Shown here: piece after piece, positions 40,604 through 47,631 of the stretch
Numbering within the stretch: position 1 is the stretch's first letter
How the letters are laid out: every line of letters starts with the position of its first letter
NCBI RefSeq assembly: GCF_020103755.1
Contig: NZ_JAHSQD010000008.1
Span: 1 to 47,631 of the forward strand
Length of the DNA stretch: 47,631 nucleotides
DNA from: Streptomyces sp. LS1784
Lineage (GTDB): Bacteria; Actinomycetota; Actinomycetes; Streptomycetales; Streptomycetaceae
Direction: 5' to 3'
The notes under the pieces: model-generated
Told to the model about the DNA's origin: nothing
What the model saw: the letters and a program-made list of their open reading frames with translations, nothing else
Databases searched by the model: none
Made by a program: the position numbers and the translations under genes

Positions 40604-42020
40604 GCAGGAGAAGTCTGCCATCACCCGCACCATCGAGACAGCCGCGGGTGTCCATGCGCCCGGGCATCTGGGCGAGCTGACCCAGATCGTGGACTTCGCG
40701 CTGGTCGACGCGGTGCTGGAGGAGACCGGGGCACGCGAGAAGCGGCTTCGGCTACTGCCGTCCCGGGTCGTGGTGTATTTCGTCCTGGCCCTGGCCCTGT
40801 TCGAGCAGTGCTCCTACCGGGTGGTGTGGGGCAAGCTCACCGCAGCCCTTGACGTACTCGCCCCTGTCCGCCCGGCTGCATCGTCGCTGGCCAGAGCCCG
40901 ACGCCGGGTGGGAGCGGTCCCGTTGCGCCGCCTGTTCGAGGTCCTCGCGGGCCCGGTCGCCGATCGCGGCCAGGCCGGGTCCTTCTACCGCGGGCTGCGG
41001 ACCGTGGCACTGGACGGCACGCATCTGCACGTGCCCGACGACGAGCAGGTCACCTGGCGCTACCCGAAGCGCGTCGGCGAGTTGCTGGAGTTCGGTTACC
41101 CGCTGCTACGCCTGCTCGTGGTGGTCGAGTGCGGCACCCGGGCCGTGCTCGCCGCCTGCTTCGGCCCCGAGGACGAGGGTGAACTTCCCTACGCCCGCCA
41201 CCTGCTGAGCTGCCTGGATGCCTCGATGCTGCTGCTCGGCGATGCCGCCTTCGACGCCGTGGAGTTCCTGCGCGAGGTGACCGCGACCGGCGCTCAGTTC
41301 CTGGTGCGTTCCTCCGCCCGGCGCCGCCCCACCATCCAGCGCCGCCTGCCCGACGGCTCCTACCTGGCCCGCCTGGCCGCCCCCTACCGGGCCGGGAGTG
41401 GCTACAGCACGCTGCCGGTGCGCATGATCGAGGCGTGGATCACCGTCACCCTCGCCGACGGCACCACTCGGCGCGAACCGTGGCGGCTGGTCACCAGCCT
41501 CCTCGACCACGAGCGCTACCCCGCCAGCGAACTCGTGGAGCTCTACCACCGCCGGTGGCAGGTGGAGACCACCTACTTCTCGATCAAGGCGACCATGCTC
41601 GACGGCCGCGTCCTGCGCTCGCGCAGCGTCCCGGGCCTGGACCAGGAGGTCTACGCGCTTCTGGCGACCTACCAGGCGCTCATCCGCACCGCGGCCGACG
41701 CGGTCACCGCTCGACCGGGTCTGGCCATGGAGCGGATCAGCTTCACCGTTCTGCTGCAGGCCGCCGCCGATCAAGTCACCACCGCCACCGGCATACACGC
41801 CGCCGGACCCAACCCCCTGCTCGGACCGATCGGCCGGATGGTCCTGGACAACCTACTGCCCACCGCGCGGCGCCAGCGCGTCAAGGCCCGCAGCCGCAAG
41901 AACCCAACGAGCAAGTACGGGCCGAACGCAGGAAAACACCCGCAGACCGCCCAGACCTACACCCTCTCCGTCGAGATCCACGCCATGGAAGGCGGACTTT
42001 CACCCCGCGCCCGCCGCTAA
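40602..42020 (+). CDS. IS4-family transposase, 472 aa
   Basis: The DDE residues are evident: first Asp in TVALDGTHLHVPDD, second Asp in MLLLGDAAFDAVEF, and the Y2-R-E-K signature in YHRRWQVETTYFSIK. The N-terminal domain (GHLGELTQIVDFALVDAVLE) and C-terminal LLGPIGRMVLDNLLP are usual for this IS4 subgroup. Start is TTG 40602 (QEKSAITRTIE); no better start exists in frame. Intact, hence probably active. Confidence 0.92.
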   Translation: MQEKSAITRTIETAAGVHAPGHLGELTQIVDFALVDAVLEETGAREKRLRLLPSRVVVYFVLALALFEQCSYRVVWGKLTAALDVLAPVRPAASSLARARRRVGAVPLRRLFEVLAGPVADRGQAGSFYRGLRTVALDGTHLHVPDDEQVTWRYPKRVGELLEFGYPLLRLLVVVECGTRAVLAACFGPEDEGELPYARHLLSCLDASMLLLGDAAFDAVEFLREVTATGAQFLVRSSARRRPTIQRRLPDGSYLARLAAPYRAGSGYSTLPVRMIEAWITVTLADGTTRREPWRLVTSLLDHERYPASELVELYHRRWQVETTYFSIKATMLDGRVLRSRSVPGLDQEVYALLATYQALIRTAADAVTARPGLAMERISFTVLLQAAADQVTTATGIHAAGPNPLLGPIGRMVLDNLLPTARRQRVKARSRKNPTSKYGPNAGKHPQTAQTYTLSVEIHAMEGGLSPRARR

Positions 42021-42132
42021 ACGCGTCCGACAACCAACTCCCTTTCATGTTCAGGACGCAAGAACAGCACGAACACGTCAGCGATCACGAACTGCAGCTG
42101 CCGTGTCAGACCCTCCTCTTAACCTTGTGGGC

Positions 42133-42774
42133 ATGGGACTCTCGATAACAGTGGGGTTGTTGAACGACCTGGCCCGCAACGACCCCGAGGGATGGGAACA
42201 CCATCTGAGCGCCTTCGCCCTGCTCAACCAGGCACTTACCAGGCAGGGCATCGACTGGCGCGAACCGGGCACGGATCCCGCTGGCGATGTCCTCTACGCC
42301 GGAGGCTTTCCCTACAGCTACCTGAGCCACCTGCGCCGTGCGTTCGTCCTGCGGCTGCGCGGGGAAGCTGTCACCCCCGCTCACGCCGTGGACGCTGAGC
42401 AGTACGCCCGGGACCAGCAGAAGGTCGATGACGAGCTGACCATGTTTTCGTCACACCTGCTCTGCCATGCCGACAACGGGGGTTACTACGTGCCGGTTGA
42501 CATGAATGAGCCGCTGTTCCTGCCCGAAGATGACGAAGTCCTAGGGTACGGAATGGTCGGGTCCAGCCAGCGTTTGCAGTCCGAGCTGGTTTGGCTGGCA
42601 CCGGGGATCGACATCCATCCCGACGAGGACGGAACGCTCTCCCGTGCGGAGCAGGCCAAACTGGTGGACATGCCGCGCACTGACCCCTTCGAGCCCGAGA
42701 AGTTCGCCTGGGCCCAGCTCTATGCAGCATGCCAGTCGAGCATCGCCAGCGGCCATGCCATTGTCTTCGGCTGA
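42133..42774 (+). CDS. IS passenger gene, hypothetical protein, 213 aa
   Basis: ATG 42133 (MGLSITVGLLNDLARNDPEG) is chosen over the GTG at 42103 as the sequence from here looks conserved. I recognise the N-terminal MGLSITVG-LLNDLA pattern from a family of uncharacterised Streptomyces proteins. Later parts are acidic: YSYLSHLRRAFVLRLRGEAV, LFLPEDDEVLGYGMVGSSQR, and the end FAWAQLYAACQSSIASGHAI. No catalytic motif is evident. Location inside the IS4-type element (between transposase and right inverted repeat) and lower GC show it moves with the element. Confidence 0.75.
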   Translation: MGLSITVGLLNDLARNDPEGWEHHLSAFALLNQALTRQGIDWREPGTDPAGDVLYAGGFPYSYLSHLRRAFVLRLRGEAVTPAHAVDAEQYARDQQKVDDELTMFSSHLLCHADNGGYYVPVDMNEPLFLPEDDEVLGYGMVGSSQRLQSELVWLAPGIDIHPDEDGTLSRAEQAKLVDMPRTDPFEPEKFAWAQLYAACQSSIASGHAIVFG

Positions 42775-42832
42775 GGGCACGGTCGAGGCTGGGGCTTGAC
42801 GTACGACTCACAGCCCAAACGCAACGGTGTTG

Positions 42833-42842
42833 CAGCCAGGGA
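42833..42842 (+). repeat. 10-bp target-site duplication, right copy
   Basis: CAGCCAGGGA immediately follows the right inverted repeat of the IS4-type element, identical to 40478-40487. Confidence 0.8.
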
Positions 42843-42995
42843 CGCAGATCGATCTTCTGGGAGCACTGCCCAGCCGTCCTTCGGGAGGAACTGCGGCTGG
42901 TGGCCTGGACTCTCATCAACGGCGAACTTCGACGCACGTTCCTCAAGGAGCACGGCGTTCGCATGCGCTCACGCCTGTCGGCCGGCCCTCTGTGA
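42843..42995 (+). pseudogene. trio gene 3, C-terminal fragment
   Basis: Joined to the 5' part at PSQG, the frame continues RRSIFWEHCPAVLREELRLV, AWTLINGELRRTFLKEHGVR, in the manner of TnpC-like proteins. The stop at 42993-42995 seems to be made of IS3 end sequence, so the native C-terminus is missing as well. The gene was therefore hit by two elements. Confidence 0.7.
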
Positions 42996-44117
42996 CAGGT
43001 TTGGGTGAGACGTCCCGTTTCGGCGGGTTTGTGTAGTTTGAGAGGGCGAGACACAGGAGTACCACCCAGTAATGAACAGCACCAACCCCGACGGGACCGA
43101 CCCGGCCGCGAAGCCGAAGCGCCGTACCTTCACCGCCGAGTACAAGCTCCGCGTCCTTGAGCAGTACGAGGCCGCCTCCTCTTCCGCCGAGCGCGGGGCC
43201 CTGCTGCGACGCGAGCGCCTGTACCACTCGCACATTCAGGAATGGCGGGCCGCCCGCGAGGCCGGCGCGCTGGAGCGGCTGGCCGACCACCGCAAGAGCC
43301 CGTCCAGGCCGAAGAAGACGGCGGCCGAGATCGAAAACGAGAAGCTCCGCCGGGAGAACGAGCGACTCAAGCGGGAGCTGGCGAAGAACAAGGCCGCGGT
43401 GGAGGTCCTGGGAAAAGCTGTCGCGCTCTTGGAATCGGTCTCCGAGAGCGCGGACTGAAGCACGTCCTGGACGCCCACCTCCCCGCATTCGCGGATGAGT
43501 TGGCAAATCACGTGGGGATCGTGGCGGCCTGCCGGCTGACCGGAAGGTCCCGGGCCACCCACCACCGGCACCTGCACCCCAAGGAGCCGGCCGAGAAGCC
43601 GAAGCGTCCCAGATCCGCTCCGCCGCAGGCGCTGTCGCCCACCGAGCGCGCCGCCGTGCTGGCGCTTATGGACAGCCCCGAGTACGCCGAGCTGCCTCCC
43701 GCGCAGATCTGGGCTCGGGAGCTGGACACCGGGCGCTACCACTGCTCGATCCGCACCATGTACCGGATTCTGGCCGCCGCCGGACAGAACGGCGAACGCC
43801 GCCGCCAGGCCACGCACCCGCCCCGCACCATCCCCGAGCTCGTGGCTAACGGCCCCTCGCAGGTATGGACATGGGACATCACCCGCCTGCCCGGCCCGGT
43901 CAAGGGCATCTGGTACCACGCCTACGTGATGATCGACATCTACAGCCGCTACGTCGTCGGCCACACCGTCGAACGGGCCGAATCAGCCGAGCGGGCCGAG
44001 GAGTTGATCCGTGAGGCCATCGAGCGTAACGGCATCGTGCCACACACCGTGCACGCCGACCGCGGCACCTCGATGACGAGCAAGAAGGTCTCCCAGCTGC
44101 TGATCGACCTCGGCGTG
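42991..44117 (+). mobile_element. truncated IS3-family element
   Basis: The left end is placed near TGTGACAGGTTTGGG at 42991, just after trio gene 3 becomes unrelated. OrfA is complete; OrfB loses its third acidic residue and C-terminus at about 44117, where an integrase sequence begins. No right inverted repeat is present, so the element is not mobile by itself. Confidence 0.7.
43072..43458 (+). CDS. IS3-family OrfA, 128 aa
   Basis: ATG 43072 follows CAGGAG. HTH of IS3/IS911 type: RRTFTAEYKLRVLEQYEAAS, then GALLRRERLYHSHIQEWRAA, followed by a leucine-zipper-type coiled coil (IENEKLRRENERLKRELAKN). A GGGAAAAG tract at about 43410-43417, before the OrfA stop, is a plausible -1 slippery site, as OrfB is in the -1 frame. 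Confidence 0.88.
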   Translation: MNSTNPDGTDPAAKPKRRTFTAEYKLRVLEQYEAASSSAERGALLRRERLYHSHIQEWRAAREAGALERLADHRKSPSRPKKTAAEIENEKLRRENERLKRELAKNKAAVEVLGKAVALLESVSESAD

Positions 44118-44207
44118 GTCCGAAGGTGCCGGTCCAGATCCTGCACGAGTGGAACACCGTCACCCACGTCAGCGAGTACGAGGGCGACCCGCGCCGGCGA
44201 CCGCTGA
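43456..44207 (+). pseudogene. IS3-family OrfB, 3'-truncated
   Basis: The integrase core starts LKHVLDAHLPAFADELANHV and contains the first Asp in VWTWDITRLPGPVKGIWYHA and the second in VHADRGTSMTSKKVSQLL. At LGVV (about 44117) homology stops; the rest to 44207 is an out-of-frame reading of the following integrase. The catalytic Glu is lost, so no active transposase is made. Confidence 0.8.
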
Positions 44208-44869
44208 CCTACGACGAGATCCAGGACCTGTTCGACGCCGCCGACGGTCGAGTCGAGGAGATCCGGAAGCGGGGCCGCAAGGGCGTGTTGACCGCGATGC
44301 GCGACTCCGCTCTGATCAAGACCTACTACGCCTACGGCATGCGGCGCCGGGAGAACGTCGGCCTCGACATCGCCGACCTGCGGCGCAACCCGAAGGCCCC
44401 GCAATACAAGCGCCACGGCGCGGTGTTCGTGCGCTGGGGCAAGTCCTCCAAGGGCAGCCCGCCCAAGCGCCGCACCATCTTCACCGTCCCCGAGATGGAC
44501 TGGATCGTCGACGACCTCGACCACTACCTGACCGAGGTCAGACCGCGGTTCAACGTGGGGAAGCACCCCGCGATCTGGGTCACCGAGCGGTGCGGGCGCC
44601 TGTCACGTCGCTCGGCGAACGAAGCCTTCGAAGCCGCCAAGCAGGCCGCCGGCCTGCCCGAAGAACTCGAACTGCACTGCCTAAGACATTCCTATATAAC
44701 CCATTTGACCGAATTTGACTACCCGGAGCGGTTCATCCAAGACCGGGCCGGCCATAGCTACGCGAGCACGACAGCCCTCTACACCGGCGTCTCGGACGAG
44801 TACCGAAACCGGTTGCTGCACAAGAAGTTGGGCCAGCGATACCCCGGAATCTGGGAGGACCCGAAGTGA
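44118..44869 (+). pseudogene. tyrosine recombinase, C-terminal half
   Basis: The catalytic domain is preserved: first Arg in KTYYAYGMRRRENVGLDIAD, HxxR in ELHCLRHSYITHL, His in RAGHSYASTTALYTGVS with the nucleophile Tyr. The N-terminal SAM-like DNA-binding half is missing because the sequence starts at the IS3 junction; native sequence begins about GPKVPVQILHEWNTV. A GTG at 44126 would still allow a 247-aa product. It overlaps the next gene by 4 bp. Confidence 0.75.
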
Positions 44870-45192
44870 TCAAGAAGATGGGCTACCGCTGGAACCTGCG
44901 CAAGCTCATGGCCGACCGGGACATGTTCCAGACCAGCGACCTGGTGCCATTGCTGGCCGAACGGGGCGTCAGCCTCTCACGTGAGCAGGTCTTCCGCCTG
45001 GTCACACAGCCGCCGCAGCGGCTGTCGATGGACACCCTCGCGGCTCTGTGCGACATCCTCGGCTGCCAGCCCAACGACCTCATCGAGGTCCAGGTCGTCA
45101 ACGAAGAGGTACGCAAGACCGCCGGCGGCGAGACGCCGGGGCCGCTGCCGGCCGTGCGACGGACCGCGATCCGACGGCCGGAGGGTCTGTGA
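44866..45192 (+). CDS. XRE/Cro-type HTH protein, 108 aa
   Basis: GTG 44866 overlaps the recombinase stop (GTGA). The HTH reads YRWNLRKLMADRDMFQTSDL, VSLSREQVFRLVTQPPQRLS, then LAALCDILGCQPNDLIEVQV, close to the Cro/C1 HTH_26 type. The tail is disordered. It overlaps the zinc-ribbon recombinase by 4 bp, so the three genes form one unit; the HTH protein is probably its regulator or DNA-binding accessory. Confidence 0.8.
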   Translation: MIKKMGYRWNLRKLMADRDMFQTSDLVPLLAERGVSLSREQVFRLVTQPPQRLSMDTLAALCDILGCQPNDLIEVQVVNEEVRKTAGGETPGPLPAVRRTAIRRPEGL

Positions 45193-47546
45193 ACGCATCC
45201 TCTCCGACTGCTCCGTCAACCGTCGCCCGGCTCGCCGCGCAGGCCGCCCGCATGGAGGCCGCGACGTCCGCCGCCATTGGCCAGCTCACCTCGATGCTGC
45301 CGTCGCTCGACGCCCAGGAGGCCGAGGCCGCACTGGTGACCGCGGTCCCGATCCCTGTGCGCGGGGCAGCGAAGTTCCTGGAGGAACTGGCCGGACACCT
45401 CGCCGCCCACCCTGACGCGTTGGCGTCGGGCAGTTCGCTCTGCCCGCCGGTTCTGCTGCGGCTGATCCAGGTGCTGGACGAAGCCGGCCACCCGGTGGTC
45501 CGACCCGGTTGCGCTCACTGCGGCAAGGTCCGGACCGACCTACGGGACCTGCGGCCTGAGGGACGGCTCTGTGGGACGTGTGGCGCCCGGAACCGTCTGG
45601 CAACTTGCGCACGCTGCCACCGAGATGGCCAGCGCGTCACCGCACGGCGCCCCGAAGGGCCGATCTGCAGCCGGTGTTACCGCACGGACCCCGTCACCTT
45701 CGAAGAGTGCGCCGACTGCGGCCAGCTCCGGCACCCGGTGGTACGACGGGACGACGGGCGCGGACTGTGCATCAAGTGCTGGAAACGCCCGACGCACACC
45801 TGCGTGACCTGTGGAAAGACTGCCGCCGCCGCTCTCGTCGACGCCGACGGCGCGGTCTGCCACCTCTGCTACAACCGCCATCGCCGACCACGGCGCCTCT
45901 GCGGCCGGTGCGGGCAGCTCAAGCGCATAGCCCGCAACGCACGTGACGGGCAGCCGGACCTCTGCGACGGCTGCTACCAGGGCCCCGAAGCAACCTGCTC
46001 GATCTGCAGTCGCGTCCGCCCCTGCGCCAGCCGTGACGAGCAGGGGCAGCCGATCTGCGCCACCTGCTACCAGCGGCACCGCACTGGCGAGCCGTGCGCC
46101 CGCTGCGGCCGGACCAAGCCGAGCACCACCCGGTGGCCCATCGGTCCGGTCTGCCAGGTCTGCTACACGGCCGTGCTCCGGTCACCGGCCGAGTGCCCTC
46201 GCTGCGGCATGGTCCAGCCACTGGTCGCACGAGACGATCACGGCGTCGAGGTCTGCGGACCATGTGTCGGGTTCGCCGCCGACTACACCTGCAAGCAGTG
46301 CGGTCGGGCCGGAAACCCCCACAGCCGCGGCCAATGCGCTTACTGCGTCCTCGCCGAGCGGGTCGACGCCCTACTGGCCGGGCCCGACGGCACGGTCGCC
46401 ACGCAGCTCAAGCCGCTCGCAGCGGCGCTGGCAGTGGCCCCGTCACCCTTCCCGGCCATCCAGTGGATCAAGGAGAGCCCGAACACCAAGCTCCTTGCCC
46501 GACTGGTGACCGAAGGGCGCGAGCTCAGCCACGACTTGCTCGACGAGCTCCCGCCCAGCCGGAACCAGCGCTACATCCGCCAACTCCTCGTGCACACCGG
46601 CGTGTTGGTCGAGCGGAACGAGGACCTCGAACGCATCCCCGGCTGGCTGGAGCACGAGCTCGCGGACAAGCCGGCCGCGCACGCCAACCTCGTCCGCCCG
46701 TTCCTGCACTGGTTCCTGCTCCGACGCGCCCGCCAACGGGCCGCCATCCGACACCACCCCGCCTCCGCCGACCGCGACCTGCGACGCCGCATCAGCGTCG
46801 CCCTGGACTTCCTGGCCTGGACAGACCAGCGCGGCCTGACCCTTGCTGCCCTCGCCCAGGAGCACGTCGACGACTGGATCGCCGGAGCCACCAGCCAACG
46901 TCGCTACCTGGTCCGCTACTTCCTGAAATGGACCACGAGCCGCCAGCTCACCCGCGAGCTCACCGTCCCCTCCATCCCGAGCCAGGAACCCCAGGACCTG
47001 CTCGACGAGGATGATCGATGGCCACTCCTCCAGCGCTGCCTGACCGATGATGCCCTGCCCGCGGACGTCCGGGCGGCCGGCGCGATCACCCTGCTGTTCG
47101 GCCCGTCAACCGAACGCCTCTGTCACCTGACACCCGAGCACCTCAAGGTCGGTGACCAGCACACTCACCTGGTCCTGGGCCGTCACCCCGTGCTGCTACC
47201 CCCGCGACTCGCCGAGCTCCTGCGGCACCTCGCTGAACAGCCCCAGCTACGGCCACAGCTCTCACGATCCCACCCAGGCCCTCGATGGCTATTCCCCGGC
47301 ATGGTCCCCGGCAAGCCGATCTCGACCCACGGCATGACCCAGAAACTCAACCGGCACGGCATCCCAGTTCGCACTGCACGCAACGCGGCGCTTGCCGCCC
47401 TCGCTGCCGATCTCCCCAGCCCGATCCTCGCCGACGTGACCGGGATGCACCGCCACACCGCACTCCGCTGGGTCGCCTACGCCCGACGCGACTGGGCCGA
47501 GTACCTAGTGTCCTGCGCCAGAGATCCGTCGTTAGATCGTTCATGA
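45189..47546 (+). CDS. recombinase with nine zinc-ribbon units, 785 aa
   Basis: GTG 45189 overlaps the HTH gene stop. Residues about 95-390 hold nine successive CxxC...CxxC units (first CAHCGKV/CGTCGA, later CARCHRD/CSRCYR, CADCGQL/CIKCWK, CVTCGKT/CHLCYN, CGRCGQL/CDGCYQ, CSICSRV/CATCYQ, CARCGRT/CQVCYT, CPRCGMV/CGPCVG, CKQCGRA/CAYC). A tyrosine-recombinase-like domain follows: LLFGPSTERLCHLTPEHL (Arg), GIPVRTARNAALAAL (degenerate box II), HRHTALRWVAYARRDWAEYL (Tyr region). The last residues after about 47506 seem to be IS630 end sequence, so the native C-terminus may be changed. Zinc binding and DNA recognition are inferred. Confidence 0.8.
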   Translation: MNASSPTAPSTVARLAAQAARMEAATSAAIGQLTSMLPSLDAQEAEAALVTAVPIPVRGAAKFLEELAGHLAAHPDALASGSSLCPPVLLRLIQVLDEAGHPVVRPGCAHCGKVRTDLRDLRPEGRLCGTCGARNRLATCARCHRDGQRVTARRPEGPICSRCYRTDPVTFEECADCGQLRHPVVRRDDGRGLCIKCWKRPTHTCVTCGKTAAAALVDADGAVCHLCYNRHRRPRRLCGRCGQLKRIARNARDGQPDLCDGCYQGPEATCSICSRVRPCASRDEQGQPICATCYQRHRTGEPCARCGRTKPSTTRWPIGPVCQVCYTAVLRSPAECPRCGMVQPLVARDDHGVEVCGPCVGFAADYTCKQCGRAGNPHSRGQCAYCVLAERVDALLAGPDGTVATQLKPLAAALAVAPSPFPAIQWIKESPNTKLLARLVTEGRELSHDLLDELPPSRNQRYIRQLLVHTGVLVERNEDLERIPGWLEHELADKPAAHANLVRPFLHWFLLRRARQRAAIRHHPASADRDLRRRISVALDFLAWTDQRGLTLAALAQEHVDDWIAGATSQRRYLVRYFLKWTTSRQLTRELTVPSIPSQEPQDLLDEDDRWPLLQRCLTDDALPADVRAAGAITLLFGPSTERLCHLTPEHLKVGDQHTHLVLGRHPVLLPPRLAELLRHLAEQPQLRPQLSRSHPGPRWLFPGMVPGKPISTHGMTQKLNRHGIPVRTARNAALAALAADLPSPILADVTGMHRHTALRWVAYARRDWAEYLVSCARDPSLDRS

Positions 47547-47631
47547 GTCCTTCTCCAGATGTTCCGGTGCGTCGTCGTGGTCCCGCGTTGGAGCCGTTGT
47601 TGCTGTCCGAGGAGGAGCGGGCGGTGTTGAC
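47507..47631 (+). mobile_element. left end of an IS630-type element (partial)
   Basis: Homology to the recombinase fades at a TA dinucleotide (47505-47506), followed by GTGTCCTGCGCCAGAGATCC and a transposase start, as expected for IS630 insertion at TA. The rest lies beyond the window. The exact edge is inferred. Confidence 0.4.
47543..47631 (+). CDS. IS630-family transposase, N-terminal part (partial)
   Basis: ATG 47543 overlaps the previous stop by 4 bp. The 29 visible residues, MSPSPDVPVRRRGPALEPLL then LSEEERAVL, match the beginning of actinomycete IS630 transposases, which lead into an HTH. The gene runs off the window end. Confidence 0.6.
   Translation, partial: MSPSPDVPVRRRGPALEPLLLSEEERAVL

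Larger units (their letters stand above)
40488..42832 (+). mobile_element. complete IS4-type element with passenger gene, 2.35 kb
   Basis: The ends are inverted repeats: CAACGCCGTTGCGTTTGG (40488-40505) and, read on the other strand, CAACACCGTTGCGTTTGG (42815-42832), with one mismatch; similarity continues inward (GTCAAGCC on both sides, about 30 bp in). It is bounded by the 10-bp duplication, so it inserted as one unit into trio gene 3. It holds the transposase gene (40602-42020) and a separate gene (42133-42774) that is not a transposase. Confidence 0.85.

Noticed and set aside
1..47631. CRISPR arrays, tRNA and rRNA genes
   Set aside because: No regularly spaced repeats with unique spacers and no tRNA cloverleaf or rRNA-like segment were seen; a tRNA attachment site for the mobilizable element was looked for but not found.

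Overview
The base composition (very GC-rich, strongly G/C-biased third codon positions), the WhiB protein, the Streptomyces-type DUF317, DUF4913 and DUF2637 proteins, the roadblock protein and the frequent GTG/ATGA gene overlaps all point to a Streptomyces/Kitasatospora-type actinomycete. The stretch looks like accessory DNA (chromosome arm or large plasmid) into which several mobile elements have inserted. No rRNA, tRNA or CRISPR array was seen.

Layout. (1) 1-4933: tail of a TPR-type regulator, a small secreted peptide, and a leftward cluster: roadblock/LC7 protein, a MurC-like Mur ligase with an altered P-loop, and two coupled regulators that together carry six LuxR-like HTH modules. (2) 5115-8829: an HTH/phospholipase-D-like regulator overlapping a Nudix hydrolase, then an HD hydrolase and an S9 peptidase. 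(3) 8927-15717: a P450 coupled to an MAB_1171c-type membrane protein, an IS110 element, an ImmA/IrrE-type metallopeptidase, an SDR/FabG reductase and two XRE-type regulators.

(4) 16143-25363: an integrative/mobilizable element core reading rightward: replication initiator with internal 7-bp iterons, DnaC-like loader, WhiB, DUF2637 membrane protein whose coding DNA is packed with GGTCA/TGACC pentamers, a candidate oriT, MobC, relaxase, a zinc-ribbon protein and an OLD-family nuclease (likely defence cargo). No TraB/FtsK-type transfer ATPase was found, so it is probably mobilizable rather than self-transmissible.

(5) 25747-36103: a long leftward operon of plasmid-type genes (DUF317, DUF4913, RelE-like, tandem winged-helix regulator, HAD phosphatase, MFS exporter), many overlapping by 4 bp. 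Several ORFs have good ribosome sites but non-standard start codons (ACG, ATC, TTG), and one DUF317 gene has an in-frame amber stop.

(6) 36263-47631: a recombination graveyard. A truncated cytosine methyltransferase is followed by a recombinase trio (first gene frameshifted, third split by a complete IS4-type element with 18-bp inverted ends, a 10-bp target duplication and a passenger gene), a truncated IS3 element fused to the 3' half of another integrase, its partner HTH gene, a recombinase with nine zinc-ribbon units, and the start of an IS630-type transposase at the window edge.
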